A DNA stretch of 17,258 nt from Cruorifilaria tuberocauda. Its lineage: Eukaryota; Nematoda; Chromadorea; Rhabditida; Onchocercidae. This document shows positions 8,931-17,258 of the stretch, piece by piece (position 1 is the stretch's first letter; each line of letters opens with the position of its first letter). The stretch lies in NCBI GenBank assembly GCA_013365365.1, contig JABVXU010000866.1, positions 1 to 17,258 of the forward strand. The letters are read 5' to 3'. Position numbers and translations under genes: made by a program. The notes under the pieces were generated by a model that was given only the letters and a program-made list of their open reading frames with translations, had not been told where the DNA came from and did not search any database.

Positions 8931-11900
8931 ATGGGTGGACATCGACGCGACCAAAGTGATTCTCATGTACCTCTTCGGCAATCTATCGAGTTTCAACAAT
9001 GTATTTCAAGTAGTAGTCAAGATCAGATTCGGTTTCCTCCAGAAACATCATTAAATATCGTCGAGTCAGTGCCTAACGGAACAATCAGCTCGATAACCTC
9101 AGTTGATTTGCCGGTTTATCACAATGATTGCATTGTTCATCGACAACGAAGAGTTAGTAATTTCCTAAATTATTTATTCATTTAATGAAATTTACAGAAT
9201 TTATCTTAGGTAATTTCTTAAACTTTTGCTTTATAACGGTTATAAATTAAATTGTGTCCATTAATCCTGTTAACGAACTTAGATAAGTAGTAAAGATATT
9301 CTTGACTTTTCGCAGAAAGAAGTAGTATTGTTTCTTTGCATGTTTTAAGTTAGATAAGTTAGAGAAGTTCCACTTAGTTTGATAAACTACAATCCAAGAA
9401 AACAATAAATATTATCTAAGGGAACAGTTTAATTATTAAGAAATGAGCAAATTATTCAGGAAATCATAAATCATTACATAATTATCTTATTGCTTCTTGG
9501 TGTTTTGCTTTTCAATTATTTCTTTTAAAATTATTTTCAATTCTAATAGTTGATTTCAATAATGCTCGATCTTATTTCAAGATGTGTTTTATATGGTGAT
9601 GTAGGTTATTTTGTTTTGGTATAAGATTATGAGAAAGTAATTTATAGGATTCATCAATATATCATTTCTAGAACATTGCTGTTGTCAATAGATTATAATA
9701 ATAACACAGCTGTAACAAAGAATCATAAGTTTTTTGATCTGTTTACGATTGAAAATTCATATTAAAATGCAAATTTTGTATCAGTCAAAACTTGAAAAAA
9801 TTCACATAAAAGGTACTGTAGCTGTCATTATTTATATATATGTATATATGTGAGAAATGAACAAACATCATTTTTATCGTCGCTGGTTTTCTGCGTGGTA
9901 CATAACGTTTTCATTATTATTATTATTATCATTTTTGTTTGATGAGTTGTTCCATTATTGAAATTGCTTCCATTTTCTTTCAACTACAACTTCTGCTGGA
10001 ATCTTCGCAAAATGCATGCTTTACCATAACATCACTTTGAATAAATTTTTCAATTTTCAAATATTTCTGTTAGGCTAATTACGTGACAAAAATTATGCTT
10101 GTTAACTTTTTATGAGTTATATAGCAAATACGTTATGTAAGGAATTTTATAGCGAATTCAACTAGCAGTAGCTAATATTATTTTCTGGAAGGGTAAATGC
10201 GCGATCTAAGCCAATAATTTAATATCCTTATGGAACTCTTAATTCATAAATTGTAGCGATTGTTGAAAAATGAAATGTTTACAGTAGAATTCTTAAGGAT
10301 AGTTTTTTTTTTTTTTTTTTTCAAGTATAATTGGCAGAGTTATAATTTGTTTAACGAATAGGTATACTATCTTCAAAATAAAATTGTTTTTTGTTTATAA
10401 AAAAAGTCATTTGTCTTGTGTGTAAGTTAAATTTAGAAATGGATGAGATCATTGAAGCGATAGAGCGCTTAAGAGGTTCAATAAATAGGCATTAGACAGC
10501 GCGCTCCAAAGCTTGTTTTCCCGTCAGAAAATGGGAGTGAAGAGAAGGTGCCACCAGCACCAACATCATCGTTGTCATCCTTATCGCCGTAACAGAACTA
10601 CTCTATTCTAAGCAGTGATTTAGGATAGAATAAAACTTCCTAGATTGAGATTCTTTTTTCCTCTCATTACAGGTAGTTGTTTTAGTGTTATTCGATTTCT
10701 AGACGTTTGCACTGTTATCTTTTAAAAAATCTGCTCCTTCCTTTATGGCACTATAATTTCATGTTGACAGCTTCTTTGATGTCGCTGTATTCGAGTGCGT
10801 CTTATTTAATTTATATATATATTGTTTAAAAAAATTTATTTTTGAAGTTAATTTTTAATTTAATTTAAATCGCTGCTTTAAATAACGAAATCAAGTTATC
10901 ATCGTTATAATTCTGGTGTTACTGGTTTCTTTTTTTCACAGATCATTGAAAAAAGAACTTATCGCAGGTGGTGTGACACTATGATGATTACTGCTATGCA
11001 TAAGCAGCAGCAGCATTCAACACAGATCCCTTTGGCAAGTTCTTGAATGTTTATAAAGCTTCTGTTTTAGTATCCATTCCATGAATTATTTAATAATTTT
11101 CTTCTGTACTATTTATTATTTCTTTTCTTAAAAATCATAGAAGTACTTATAAATTGCATCAAGTTTAACTTTCTGCTGGTAGCTTACATATCTGATAGAT
11201 GGTTGTTACCATATTTGAAAATTTTACAAAATATACGTGTTTCTATCATGAGATCATGAGTTTTTTGTTTTCATTTGATCTTCTTTCAGAAATTCTTGCA
11301 TTTTTTCAAACATCTTCATCGTTATTTCGTTTTATCCACGTTAGAAAATTACATTTTAATCTTTAAAAGTATTAGTAATTTTAATTCCCAAATTATGTGT
11401 TGTACTGCTTGCACATCTCAGTTCCTTATTCATTACATATTGATGCTCTTCACTTCTTTATCTCTTTACCTGCGCGAAACGTTTTGTGTTTTATTTCTTG
11501 ACTTTTGATTTGAAAACAAAATTGTTTTTATCAAGTTAATATTCAACAGTAATCAATATCTTTTTTAATGATAATTTATTATTACTATTGTCTGACATTC
11601 TTAGAAATAAAATTTATTCTAGTATTAATGTCTTAATTGTATTCTGTTTTACTTTTTTTAATTCATTCATTCTTTTTAATTCATTCTTTCCTTTTGTTAC
11701 AGCAATTTTTTCTATTATCTCATATAATTCTTTTCTAAGATTGGATTACGTAATATGTAGCAATGAAATCCTTTTTGTGAAATTTTGTTGGATTTTCTAA
11801 TTTGTTTATTTTGTAATGTATGTTCTGGTTATCTGTTGCTTAAAAATATGTCTTGTTTCATTCACTTTTGATTTCTTTTTTGTATTCACTTAGATAAAAT

Positions 11901-14031
11901 CTAGTTTCAAGTTATTTAATGCTTAAAATGCTTATGTTATTATTCTTTTTTGTTTTGGTTGTACATAACTGCTGCAAAAAATCTTCTTGGGGTAAGAATA
12001 TCAAATTTTCTATACTAAGAAAAATAGCATTAATCTTTACCAAAAAGAGTAGAAAAAAGTTTCTTACACGAAGCATTATAAAAGGAAATTTTCCAATCAA
12101 TTCTAATATCTCATTTCCAGCACATTTCATGATTATTAGAACTTTCGGCGGCATATCTATGAGATTTGCAATGACCAAAAATACATTAATTTTTAAAGAC
12201 AATTGGAAAGATGCTATTGAATAAGTTTTATATGTAAAGGGTCGTTCCAAATTTAGTTTGGAAGTATTTTGAGGTTCATAACTAGAATTTTTTTTTTCAG
12301 GCATGGCAAAAGGAAGCATTGAAGACATGTGCTGCATTTTTTTGTTTGTTAATATCAGCATTCCTCAATTTTTTCCTACTCACTGTGATTCACGATATAG
12401 TGCCAAGAGAACCCTTGCCAGATCTCGTTTTTATGTTGATACCACAGCAGAGGTGGGCCTGGGTTGTCGGAGATATATTTTCTACATTAAAGTTAGTTTT
12501 CTCTTTAATCTTTCCTTTTAATGAAGAACTGGATCTCATCAGAGAAAAGTAAATGAAAATTTAAAAATTTAACATATTTGCCAAGCAGGGAGCAAACTAA
12601 GGATATTTCGGGTCACTCTCAGTCCTTGTAGCAGATTTTTGCTATCGCTATGTATAGTATTTCACTACTATATTTCTCGATCATTCGTTTTATCATCTGT
12701 TTTATTTGTTGGTAATTTAAAATTACATCAATTTTATGATCGTAATATTTTTTTTTAGTGCTATACTTGGCTTCACATGTGTCCTGCTACATAAGAATCG
12801 ATTAATAGTATTTCGTCGTGTACTATTACTTGGAGGAATTATGTATGGTTTACGCGCAGTAGTTCTTGGATTGACATTTTTACCTCCATCATTTCAAAAT
12901 CGTGATGAAATATGCTTGCCGCAAGTTAACCGAACTGCCATGTATGCTACGGAAATAACAACGAGGTAGTTACTTATTTGATTTGATTTGCTATTTGCTG
13001 TTTGCTTTGATTTGATATCATTATAATGTAAAATACTATTTTGACATTATCTCACATATTATTACAACATATTGTCGCAATATTCTGCGTGTTGATAATA
13101 TCAGGAGTATTACCATGGAAATTCTTTCGTTGGCCTTGAATGGTCGAAAGAAATAAGTTTATTATTATATTAACACAGTATTATATGTTATTACAATCTG
13201 CGAAGTAGTACAAAATTTTCCATTTTTTTATAAATTTCAGATTTGTAACATATGTTGTAACGTTAGGTCTAACTTCGGGTCAGGACAAGATTCTTTGCGG
13301 CGATCTCATGTTCAGCGGCCACACCGTTGTCTTAACGATTATGTATTTCACCTTACTTCAATATACTCCTAGGAGATTGATCTATTTACGGTCAGAATTT
13401 TGAATTGTAAATAAGAAGCAGCAATTTTTCAACACTCTTGAAATATATTGCAAAGTTGAAAATTTATAACAGAGATCTTATAGGTACATCGCAGCGCCAT
13501 TAACATATATTGGAATAGCAGCATTGGTCATTTCCGGCGGTCATTATACAATGGATGTACTCATAGCTTACTGGCTAACCAGTCATATCTTTTATGCTTA
13601 CCATCAAGTTTTTGAAGTTCCAAGGCTTGTTTCAAATTCCTTTTCTAAAAATTTAAACGAACTTTTTATTTTCATTTTGTAGACAGGTCAACATTATTTA
13701 AAGATTGAGGGATACATATAATAATTGGTGAACTAATTTTTTGTTTTTTGCTCGGTTTACAGTGATGTTATTGTCTCATTCATTATACATGTGAGCTCTG
13801 AGTTGTTTTTTGGTATTGGACATATCGTTTGCTCTGTGATTTTGACATTTCAAAATTTCCAGGGTAGAAAGAATGAAAGCACCTCTTTCTCATTTATGGT
13901 GGTTTTGGTTATGTTATTGGTTCGAAAGTGATGTACCTGATGGTCCATTACGAAACGAATGGGACTGGCCATTACCGGGTCCAGCCTGCATACAGCATTT
14001 TGTGCAACGAATAAGCGATAAATTACAATAG
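8931..14031 (+). CDS. sms: Sphingomyelin synthase, complete, seven exons
   Basis: Exons 8931-9152, 10942-11034, 12301-12491, 12759-12965, 13241-13390, 13484-13624 and 13863-14031 (stop TAG) give 390 aa. The enzyme moves phosphocholine from phosphatidylcholine to ceramide, making sphingomyelin and diacylglycerol, in Golgi or plasma membrane. Residues 1-105 are a Ser/Gln-rich cytosolic tail without a SAM domain. About six membrane spans follow (near 112-134, 158-180, 188-208, 263-281, 287-307, 308-328). Family motifs are present in order: PLPD at 143-146; R-R at 188-189 with G195, Y198 and R201; C-G-D-x3-S-G-H-T at 257-266; and H-Y-T-x-D at 308-312. The inferred catalytic triad H265/H308/D312 has the same H-to-H (43) and H-to-D (4) spacing as vertebrate SMS. 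N226-R-T is a possible luminal glycosylation site. The start ATG is the first in frame after a TAA at 8892. Introns 2 and 6 need GC donors. C. elegans has three paralogues and I cannot say which this matches. Confidence 0.93.
10303..10321 (+). repeat. T19 homopolymer
   Basis: Nineteen consecutive T residues in intron 1 of the sphingomyelin synthase gene. Its length is probably variable and prone to sequencing error. Confidence 0.85.
10439..10611 (+). promoter_or_regulatory. Island inside intron 1, candidate alternative first exon
   Basis: By hand count 32 of 60 bases at 10501-10560 are G or C, the highest local value in the window. TTTTCCCGTCAG ends at 10527, three nt before an ATG at 10531, which resembles a spliced-leader acceptor plus start. 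From that ATG a 26-codon His/Arg-rich frame runs to TAA at 10609-10611, and an 18-codon frame starts at 10439. Splicing ATG-GGA at GTGAAG (10537) to exon 2 would keep the synthase frame. Alternatively a non-coding exon could feed the in-frame ATGs at 10981 and 10984. This would yield an isoform lacking the first 74 residues. Inference only. Confidence 0.25.
11035..11040 (+). other. Non-canonical GC splice donor (GCAAGT), intron 2 of SMS
   Basis: Exon 2 reads ...Ile-Pro-Leu up to 11034, and exon 3 resumes in phase 0 at 12301 after TTTTTTTTTCAG. The only in-frame donor is GCAAGT, the consensus form of GC-AG introns. Reading on without splicing reaches TGA within four codons. A GT donor two bases further on (GTTCTT, 11039) would shift the frame. 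Confidence 0.7.
11041..11918 (+). other. 5' part of SMS intron 2
   Basis: T-rich intron sequence. Two open frames (11275-11508 and 11588-11800) encode Phe/Leu/Ile-rich peptides typical of T-rich DNA and show no domain. No RNA gene or repeat of note was seen. Confidence 0.5.
11919..12224 (+). CDS. Unrecognised 101-codon ORF within SMS intron 2
   Basis: ATG to TAA, lying entirely in the 1.27-kb intron 2 of the sphingomyelin synthase gene, same strand. Residues 1-16 are strongly hydrophobic (Leu/Phe/Val) and could be a signal peptide. A Cys-Cys pair and a basic middle rich in Lys and Arg follow, then a less biased C-terminal part with a Phe-Gly-Gly and a Trp-Lys-Asp near the end. I recognise no family. 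A longer open frame (149 codons) runs antisense over the same DNA, so the openness may reflect base composition. Possibilities are a nested small secreted-protein gene, a remnant of transferred DNA, or chance. Confidence 0.18.
   Translation: MLKMLMLLFFFVLVVHNCCKKSSWGKNIKFSILRKIALIFTKKSRKKFLTRSIIKGNFPINSNISFPAHFMIIRTFGGISMRFAMTKNTLIFKDNWKDAIE
12977..13016. repeat. TTTGA/TTTGC short tandem repeat
   Basis: Alternating TTTGATTTGAT and TTTGCTGTTTGC units in intron 4 of the sphingomyelin synthase gene, a few bases past its donor. Confidence 0.7.
13625..13630 (+). other. Second GC splice donor (GCTTGT), intron 6 of SMS
   Basis: Exon 6 ends CCAAG at 13624 (phase 2). The last exon begins at 13863 after TTTCCAG with one base that completes an Arg codon. 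Every GT in the relevant stretch of exon 6 lies in the wrong phase or would delete the conserved segment after the catalytic His-Asp. The GCTTGT sequence departs more from the GC-donor consensus than the one in intron 2. Confidence 0.55.
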
Positions 14032-15619
14032 TGGGCAATCGTATTTAACTTCATGTTGAACAGTTTCAAAGTTCTGTTTTTTTTAAACCTTTTTTATTAT
14101 CTTTTAGGTATACTTTGCGGTTAAATTTTGAAAACATTGTTATTTTGTGGAAAGTTGAAAGATTTACCATTTTTGTTATAGCTTTAAAAATGCGAAAATT
14201 AGTTTTTCCATTTCTAAGAACTCCTGGCGAAATTTTAGCTTTTTATTATTTGAGGATAACTTGACGAAAAAATCTTTACATAATAGAAGATAATAGACTT
14301 TATAGTATACTTCTGCAATACTCTCGCATTGGAGAGGCCCCTTCAATACTTATCATACTTGTAATTACGGAGTATTTGGCTTTTTTTAAAATTGTATCAA
14401 TATATATGCATCAGTTCTGTTACATTTTCATTATTACGTGTTCCATTATCTGAAATGCTCATTTGGAGCAACAACCACTCGAAATTTCAGGTATAATTCA
14501 GAATTCGCGTAACTTTGACGAAGAGACGAGCGAAATCCAAGAGTGGTTTGAGATCATAAACTATATGCAATTTTTATATAGCAAAATTTATGTTTTTTTC
14601 CAGAAACCGTCAAAGTTTCGGATTTCTGCCTAGTATAAATCAAGTCATATTTGTAAAATAATTTTTGTTGGAGTAGTTGTCTGTACATTTATTAGAAGCT
14701 TGTTTTTTAATCTGTTTAATTTATTTAAGTTGCAAGCTTGATGATAATTTATCTTCGTTGCTTTCAGTTGGAATACTTGACGATTTTTCGTAGGTTTCAA
14801 ATCTTATTCCTTGCATCTTTTTGTTTGTTTAATAATGCCCTATGGGCTTATTATATTTATCTTTCATTTGCTGCAATATGTTTTCATCACTTGCTAAACC
14901 CTAAAAAAGCATGGTTTAGGCATGCTTTAAAGAATTTTCTGTGTTGTCGTTTCATGAAACTTGATTGTATTTTCATTTTTTCAAATGTATAAAAGATAAT
15001 AAGCTATCCCAGGTGCGTTTCTTTCTGAAGAATGGAATGAGATATTGAAATTCATTATTTTTGATAGAATATTGCCGTTGTTATTTATTTTCTGTACTTA
15101 ATTTGCAAAATTTAGTGGATTTATTCAAAAGACTGTATACTTGCCACTTATTCCTTCCAATACCAATATTAAAGAATCTCCTGCTTGTTCTTGAAGTTCA
15201 TCTCTTTTTTGTTTACTTTTTCGGAAATACTTTTAACTTAGTGTATTTTCTGTTCCCTTTTATAATTCTCGACATATTCGTTGACTTCATAAAAGTTGAT
15301 TTTAATGTGGACTTTTCCTGTACGCTTCGAGGCTTAGAAATCTAGATTTAATATTTAACAATTAAACTCTTTTAGATCGGAACTAGAGCAAGTGCTTTAC
15401 ATTGCTAAATTGATTTAATATTGACTGCTCTGACACTTTTAACAGAAGTAGAATTATTTCACATTATATTTTTCAGAACGAAAATACTGTTTCCTTAAAT
15501 TTGTTAAGCTGTTTTGTCAGCAAAATCATTATCATTAGGTGTATAGGACATGGATGATTGTATTTGTTGCTTCAAATTTCTAATTGATAATTTCATCTTT
15601 TACTTGTATCCCATTCAGT
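14032..15619. other. SMS 3' flank and intergenic DNA
   Basis: The first part should contain the 3' UTR of sphingomyelin synthase, but no clear AATAAA was seen near the stop. The remainder is AT-rich. ORFs at 14738-14992 and 15061-15345 encode Phe/Leu/Ile-rich peptides without recognisable motifs and are not supported. A small hairpin TGCTC/GAGCA lies at 14456-14470. Confidence 0.5.
14511..14617. repeat. Perfect 10-bp inverted repeat, 87-nt spacer
   Basis: AACTTTGACG (14511-14520) and CGTCAAAGTT (14608-14617) are exact inverted complements. A weaker pair CCACTC/GAGTGG (14475-14480, 14542-14547) overlaps the same zone. No target-site duplication was seen, so a mobile-element origin is not claimed. 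Confidence 0.6.
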
Positions 15620-16018
15620 TCCGTATCCTTCCCATATTCTATTAAAATGTTGAAAATGAGCAACCTGAGAGAGTTGCTGGATTACAAAGATTGAAGTGAA
15701 TAGTGTTCGAGATGATTAGATGGAAGGAATAACATGGGATATAATTTCATTGCGTTCCACTTCGTGATCCGTGCGACAATGGCAGGAAATATTGTTGTTG
15801 TTGTTGGTTATCGTTATTGGCACGTGCTGATGTGGTGTAGATTACTTGATGGAAGGGATTCATTGGGGAACATGTTAGAATCAATCAATAGTGTTAATAA
15901 TATCTATTTCTCTAATTATATGGTTTTTCAATTCTTTTCAAATTCTATCGATCTCGTTAAGTGTGTGAGATACGCATATCATGGGAAAATTATGTTAGCT
16001 AAGTGCTAAAAGCATGAT
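15620..16018 (+). promoter_or_regulatory. Less AT-rich island upstream of RING gene
   Basis: Just upstream of the RING-finger gene the base composition is more balanced (26 of 60 G or C at 15781-15840). It includes a perfect E-box CACGTG at 15821-15826 and a (TTG)n stretch near 15793-15806. A 91-codon ORF (15734-16009, ATG to TAA) crosses it but shows no domain, signal or membrane pattern. The position suits a promoter or upstream untranslated exon of the RING gene, which is inference. Confidence 0.25.
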
Positions 16019-16070
16019 AAGCTAATTGTAATATAAGTCTTGAGTTGGTTGTTTCTTTTTCCTTCTAACT

Positions 16071-16085
16071 TTCTTTCTTTCCCAG
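16071..16085 (+). promoter_or_regulatory. Strong (trans-)splice acceptor before RING gene
   Basis: The pyrimidine-rich TTTCTTTCTTTCCCAG-type tract ends in CAG at 16085, 52 nt before the ATG at 16138. No coding exon that fits upstream was found, so a spliced-leader addition site or a cis acceptor joining a non-coding exon is likely. Nematode acceptors of this form are typical. Confidence 0.5.
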
Positions 16086-16137
16086 ATAACAATCGTACTT
16101 GGAGATGTGATCGTTTTGGAATGAGCTTCATTTCAAC

Positions 16138-17258
16138 ATGATGCTTGAGGTTGAAGCCTTGAAAGATTCGCAAAAGTTCTCAGAAGGTCATTTTGGTGGC
16201 ATCAGTGCCGTAAAAGGAACTGTGGAAAAGGTAATTACTACCTTGGGGTTTCGTATGCATTTGCATTTCAGGTCATAAAATTATATGAAATCTATATGTA
16301 TAGAGTGTTGCGATTTCCGTATGATGATTTTCGAATAACTTGGACAGAAGATCGGTTAATATCAATAAATTGACCGAAGTAATTTTTCTTGAAGTTTTAG
16401 CTCTCTGCAATCAAATATGATGAACAACAAGAGATGGTCTCTTTATCTTGAAGTTTTAGCTCCCTACAATCAAGTATGATGGATAACAGGAGATGGTCAT
16501 TTTACTATTTTTCAGGAAGCATTTGTGGCCAACTTAGGACCAATCGCAGATCTTTTAGATCAGTATGCCAGTGTATGTAATGAAGTAATATCGCTTTTTG
16601 TGCACGTTATTTTGCGATTATTTGAAACAGTCAACAATATTGGGTCACCATTTGAAGTATTTACAACTTCTTGCACCTTCTTGTTTACTTTACTATATTC
16701 GATCTTTCATCTTCTTATTCATGGAATCACTTGTCTAATAGTTTGTCCGTTCCGGAGTTTATTAAGTTTGTTAATCGATCACCCACTTGTATTAACATCG
16801 CTTTCATTAATTTCGATCCTAAGCTGTGGTGCATTTATTATTATTATCAAGCAAATTTCTATTATCCAAATTCGCAATGTTGCAGTACGACTTATTGCTC
16901 CGAATTGTCGCCGTTTCACCTATATTATTATTAAATATTTTAACCCATTAATTGGCACTGTGCTACATTTACTGCTTTTTCCGCTGAAATGTGTATGCGA
17001 TCTTTGCATGAGTTTCATAGGGATTATTCCAATTCCTAGATCGAAACGAATAAGGAGCTATTCTTTGAACTGTGGCACTGATGATTTAAATCGAATCACT
17101 TGCTGTATTTGTTTCATTCATGATAAATCCATCTTACTGCAACCTTGTAATCATATTTGTGTATGCGCCCACTGTGTTGAGGAATTGTTGGAGACGTACG
17201 AGGAACCGTTATGTCCGCTTTGTCGTTCCGTAATTACATCTTATGTTGATGTCTATAT
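16138..17258 (+). CDS. RNF26-like membrane RING-finger E3 ubiquitin ligase (3' end cut)
   Basis: Exons 16138-16230 and 16516-17258 (phase-0 intron, GTAATT donor, TTTTTCAG acceptor) give 278 complete codons plus two bases. Residues 1-75 look soluble. Hydrophobic segments lie near 79-108, 121-142 and 176-204, with further short ones around 157-170. A basic linker follows (206-211). The C-terminal RING is complete: C227-x2-C230, C242-x-H244, C248-x2-C251 and C264-x2-C267 (C3HC4). The tail ends Asp-Val-Tyr followed by a codon starting AT. A RING placed at the extreme C-terminus, with the Leu-x-Pro-Cys-x-His-x-Cys-x-Cys arrangement and a Val-Tyr-hydrophobic end, is characteristic of RNF26. RNF26 is an ER membrane ligase that organises perinuclear endosomes and acts on STING in mammals, so a ligase role here is inferred. 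At about 279 aa it is much shorter than the vertebrate protein (about 430), with fewer spans. ATG 16138 follows an in-frame TGA at 16108, and ATG 16141 is an equally possible start. Confidence 0.8.
16391..16508. repeat. 59-bp tandem duplication in intron of RING gene
   Basis: Copies start at 16391 and 16450 with GAAGTTTTAGCT. Over the first 49 bases 43 are identical, and all six differences are transitions. The second copy ends just before the polypyrimidine tract and acceptor of the gene's only intron (16231-16515). Confidence 0.9.

Larger units (their letters stand above)
9153..10941 (+). other. Intron 1 of sphingomyelin synthase gene
   Basis: A 1789-nt intron with a GTTAGT donor and a TTTTTTTCACAG acceptor. 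It is mostly AT-rich. It includes a T19 run at 10303-10321, TA-rich simple sequence near 9833-9850 and 10811-10822, an ATT/TTA trinucleotide run near 9913-9930, and the less AT-rich island described separately. Confidence 0.7.

Noticed and set aside
11912..12361. 149-codon antisense ORF
   Set aside because: Ile/Leu/Phe/Lys-rich peptide without motifs, overlapping sphingomyelin synthase exon 3 in antisense. Probably compositional.
12303..12521. 72-codon ORF in another frame over SMS exon 3
   Set aside because: Shadow of the exon at 12301-12491, whose own frame carries the conserved membrane span and PLPD motif.
13761..13788. Possible 28-nt micro-exon between TTTACAG and GTGAGC in SMS intron 6
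   Set aside because: Its phase fits only if exon 6 ended earlier in phase 1, which would remove the conserved segment after the His-Asp motif. A single GC-AG intron explains the protein better.
13850..14038. 62-codon antisense ORF
   Set aside because: Complement of the last sphingomyelin synthase exon.
14738..15345. Two + strand ORFs rich in Phe, Leu and Ile
   Set aside because: T-rich intergenic DNA gives such membrane-like peptides by chance. No family motif, and no splice logic linking them to a gene.
1..17258. tRNA, rRNA, spliced-leader RNA, CRISPR array or transposase genes
   Set aside because: Scanning by eye found no tRNA B-box, no spliced-leader sequence, no regularly spaced repeat array and no transposase or reverse transcriptase motif. 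A profile search would be needed to exclude small RNAs.

Overview
This window looks like nuclear DNA of a nematode, most likely a filarial (spirurid) roundworm. The evidence is very AT-rich non-coding DNA, short coding exons separated by T-rich introns ending in TTTTAG, TTTCAG or TTTAAG, probable trans-splice acceptors just before start codons, and protein content. All recognised genes are on the + strand. Exon joins were made by eye from reading frame, splice signals and protein continuity. They were not tested against transcripts, and the species cannot be named from this sequence alone.

Region 1 (1-3934) is the 3' part of a gene whose 5' end lies outside the window. Nine exons can be joined. 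They encode a Pro/Glu/Lys-rich tail followed by five degenerate calponin-family repeats spaced about 45 residues apart, one per exon, as in nematode actin-binding calponin-like proteins (UNC-87/CLIK type). Its introns carry a large imperfect foldback (2445-2724), a tandem duplication (3013-3281) and a 64-nt pure C/T tract.

Region 2 (3935-8912) is about 5 kb of AT-rich intergenic DNA with small repeats. One clearly less AT-rich island (about 6905-7145) may be a promoter or non-coding first exon for the next gene.

Region 3 (8931-14031) is a complete seven-exon sphingomyelin synthase gene (390 aa) with all diagnostic motifs: PLPD, an RR-G-Y-R segment, C-G-D-x3-S-G-H-T, and H-Y-T-x-D. Two of its six introns can be joined in frame only with GC-AG splice boundaries. 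Its large introns hold a possible alternative promoter/first exon and an unrecognised 101-codon ORF.

Region 4 (14032-16085) is intergenic, with an inverted repeat and a less AT-rich island containing a doubtful 91-codon ORF.

Region 5 (16138-17258) is a two-exon gene for a multi-pass membrane protein with a C-terminal RING finger, resembling the E3 ubiquitin ligase RNF26. It is cut by the window edge one or a few codons before its end.

The three genes have no obvious joint function (muscle cytoskeleton, Golgi/plasma-membrane sphingolipid synthesis, ER/endosome ubiquitin ligase). The spacing of several kilobases between them argues against an operon. I found no multi-gene novel system. The points most worth a second look are the paired GC-AG introns, the foldback, the intronic ORF and the alternative-promoter islands.
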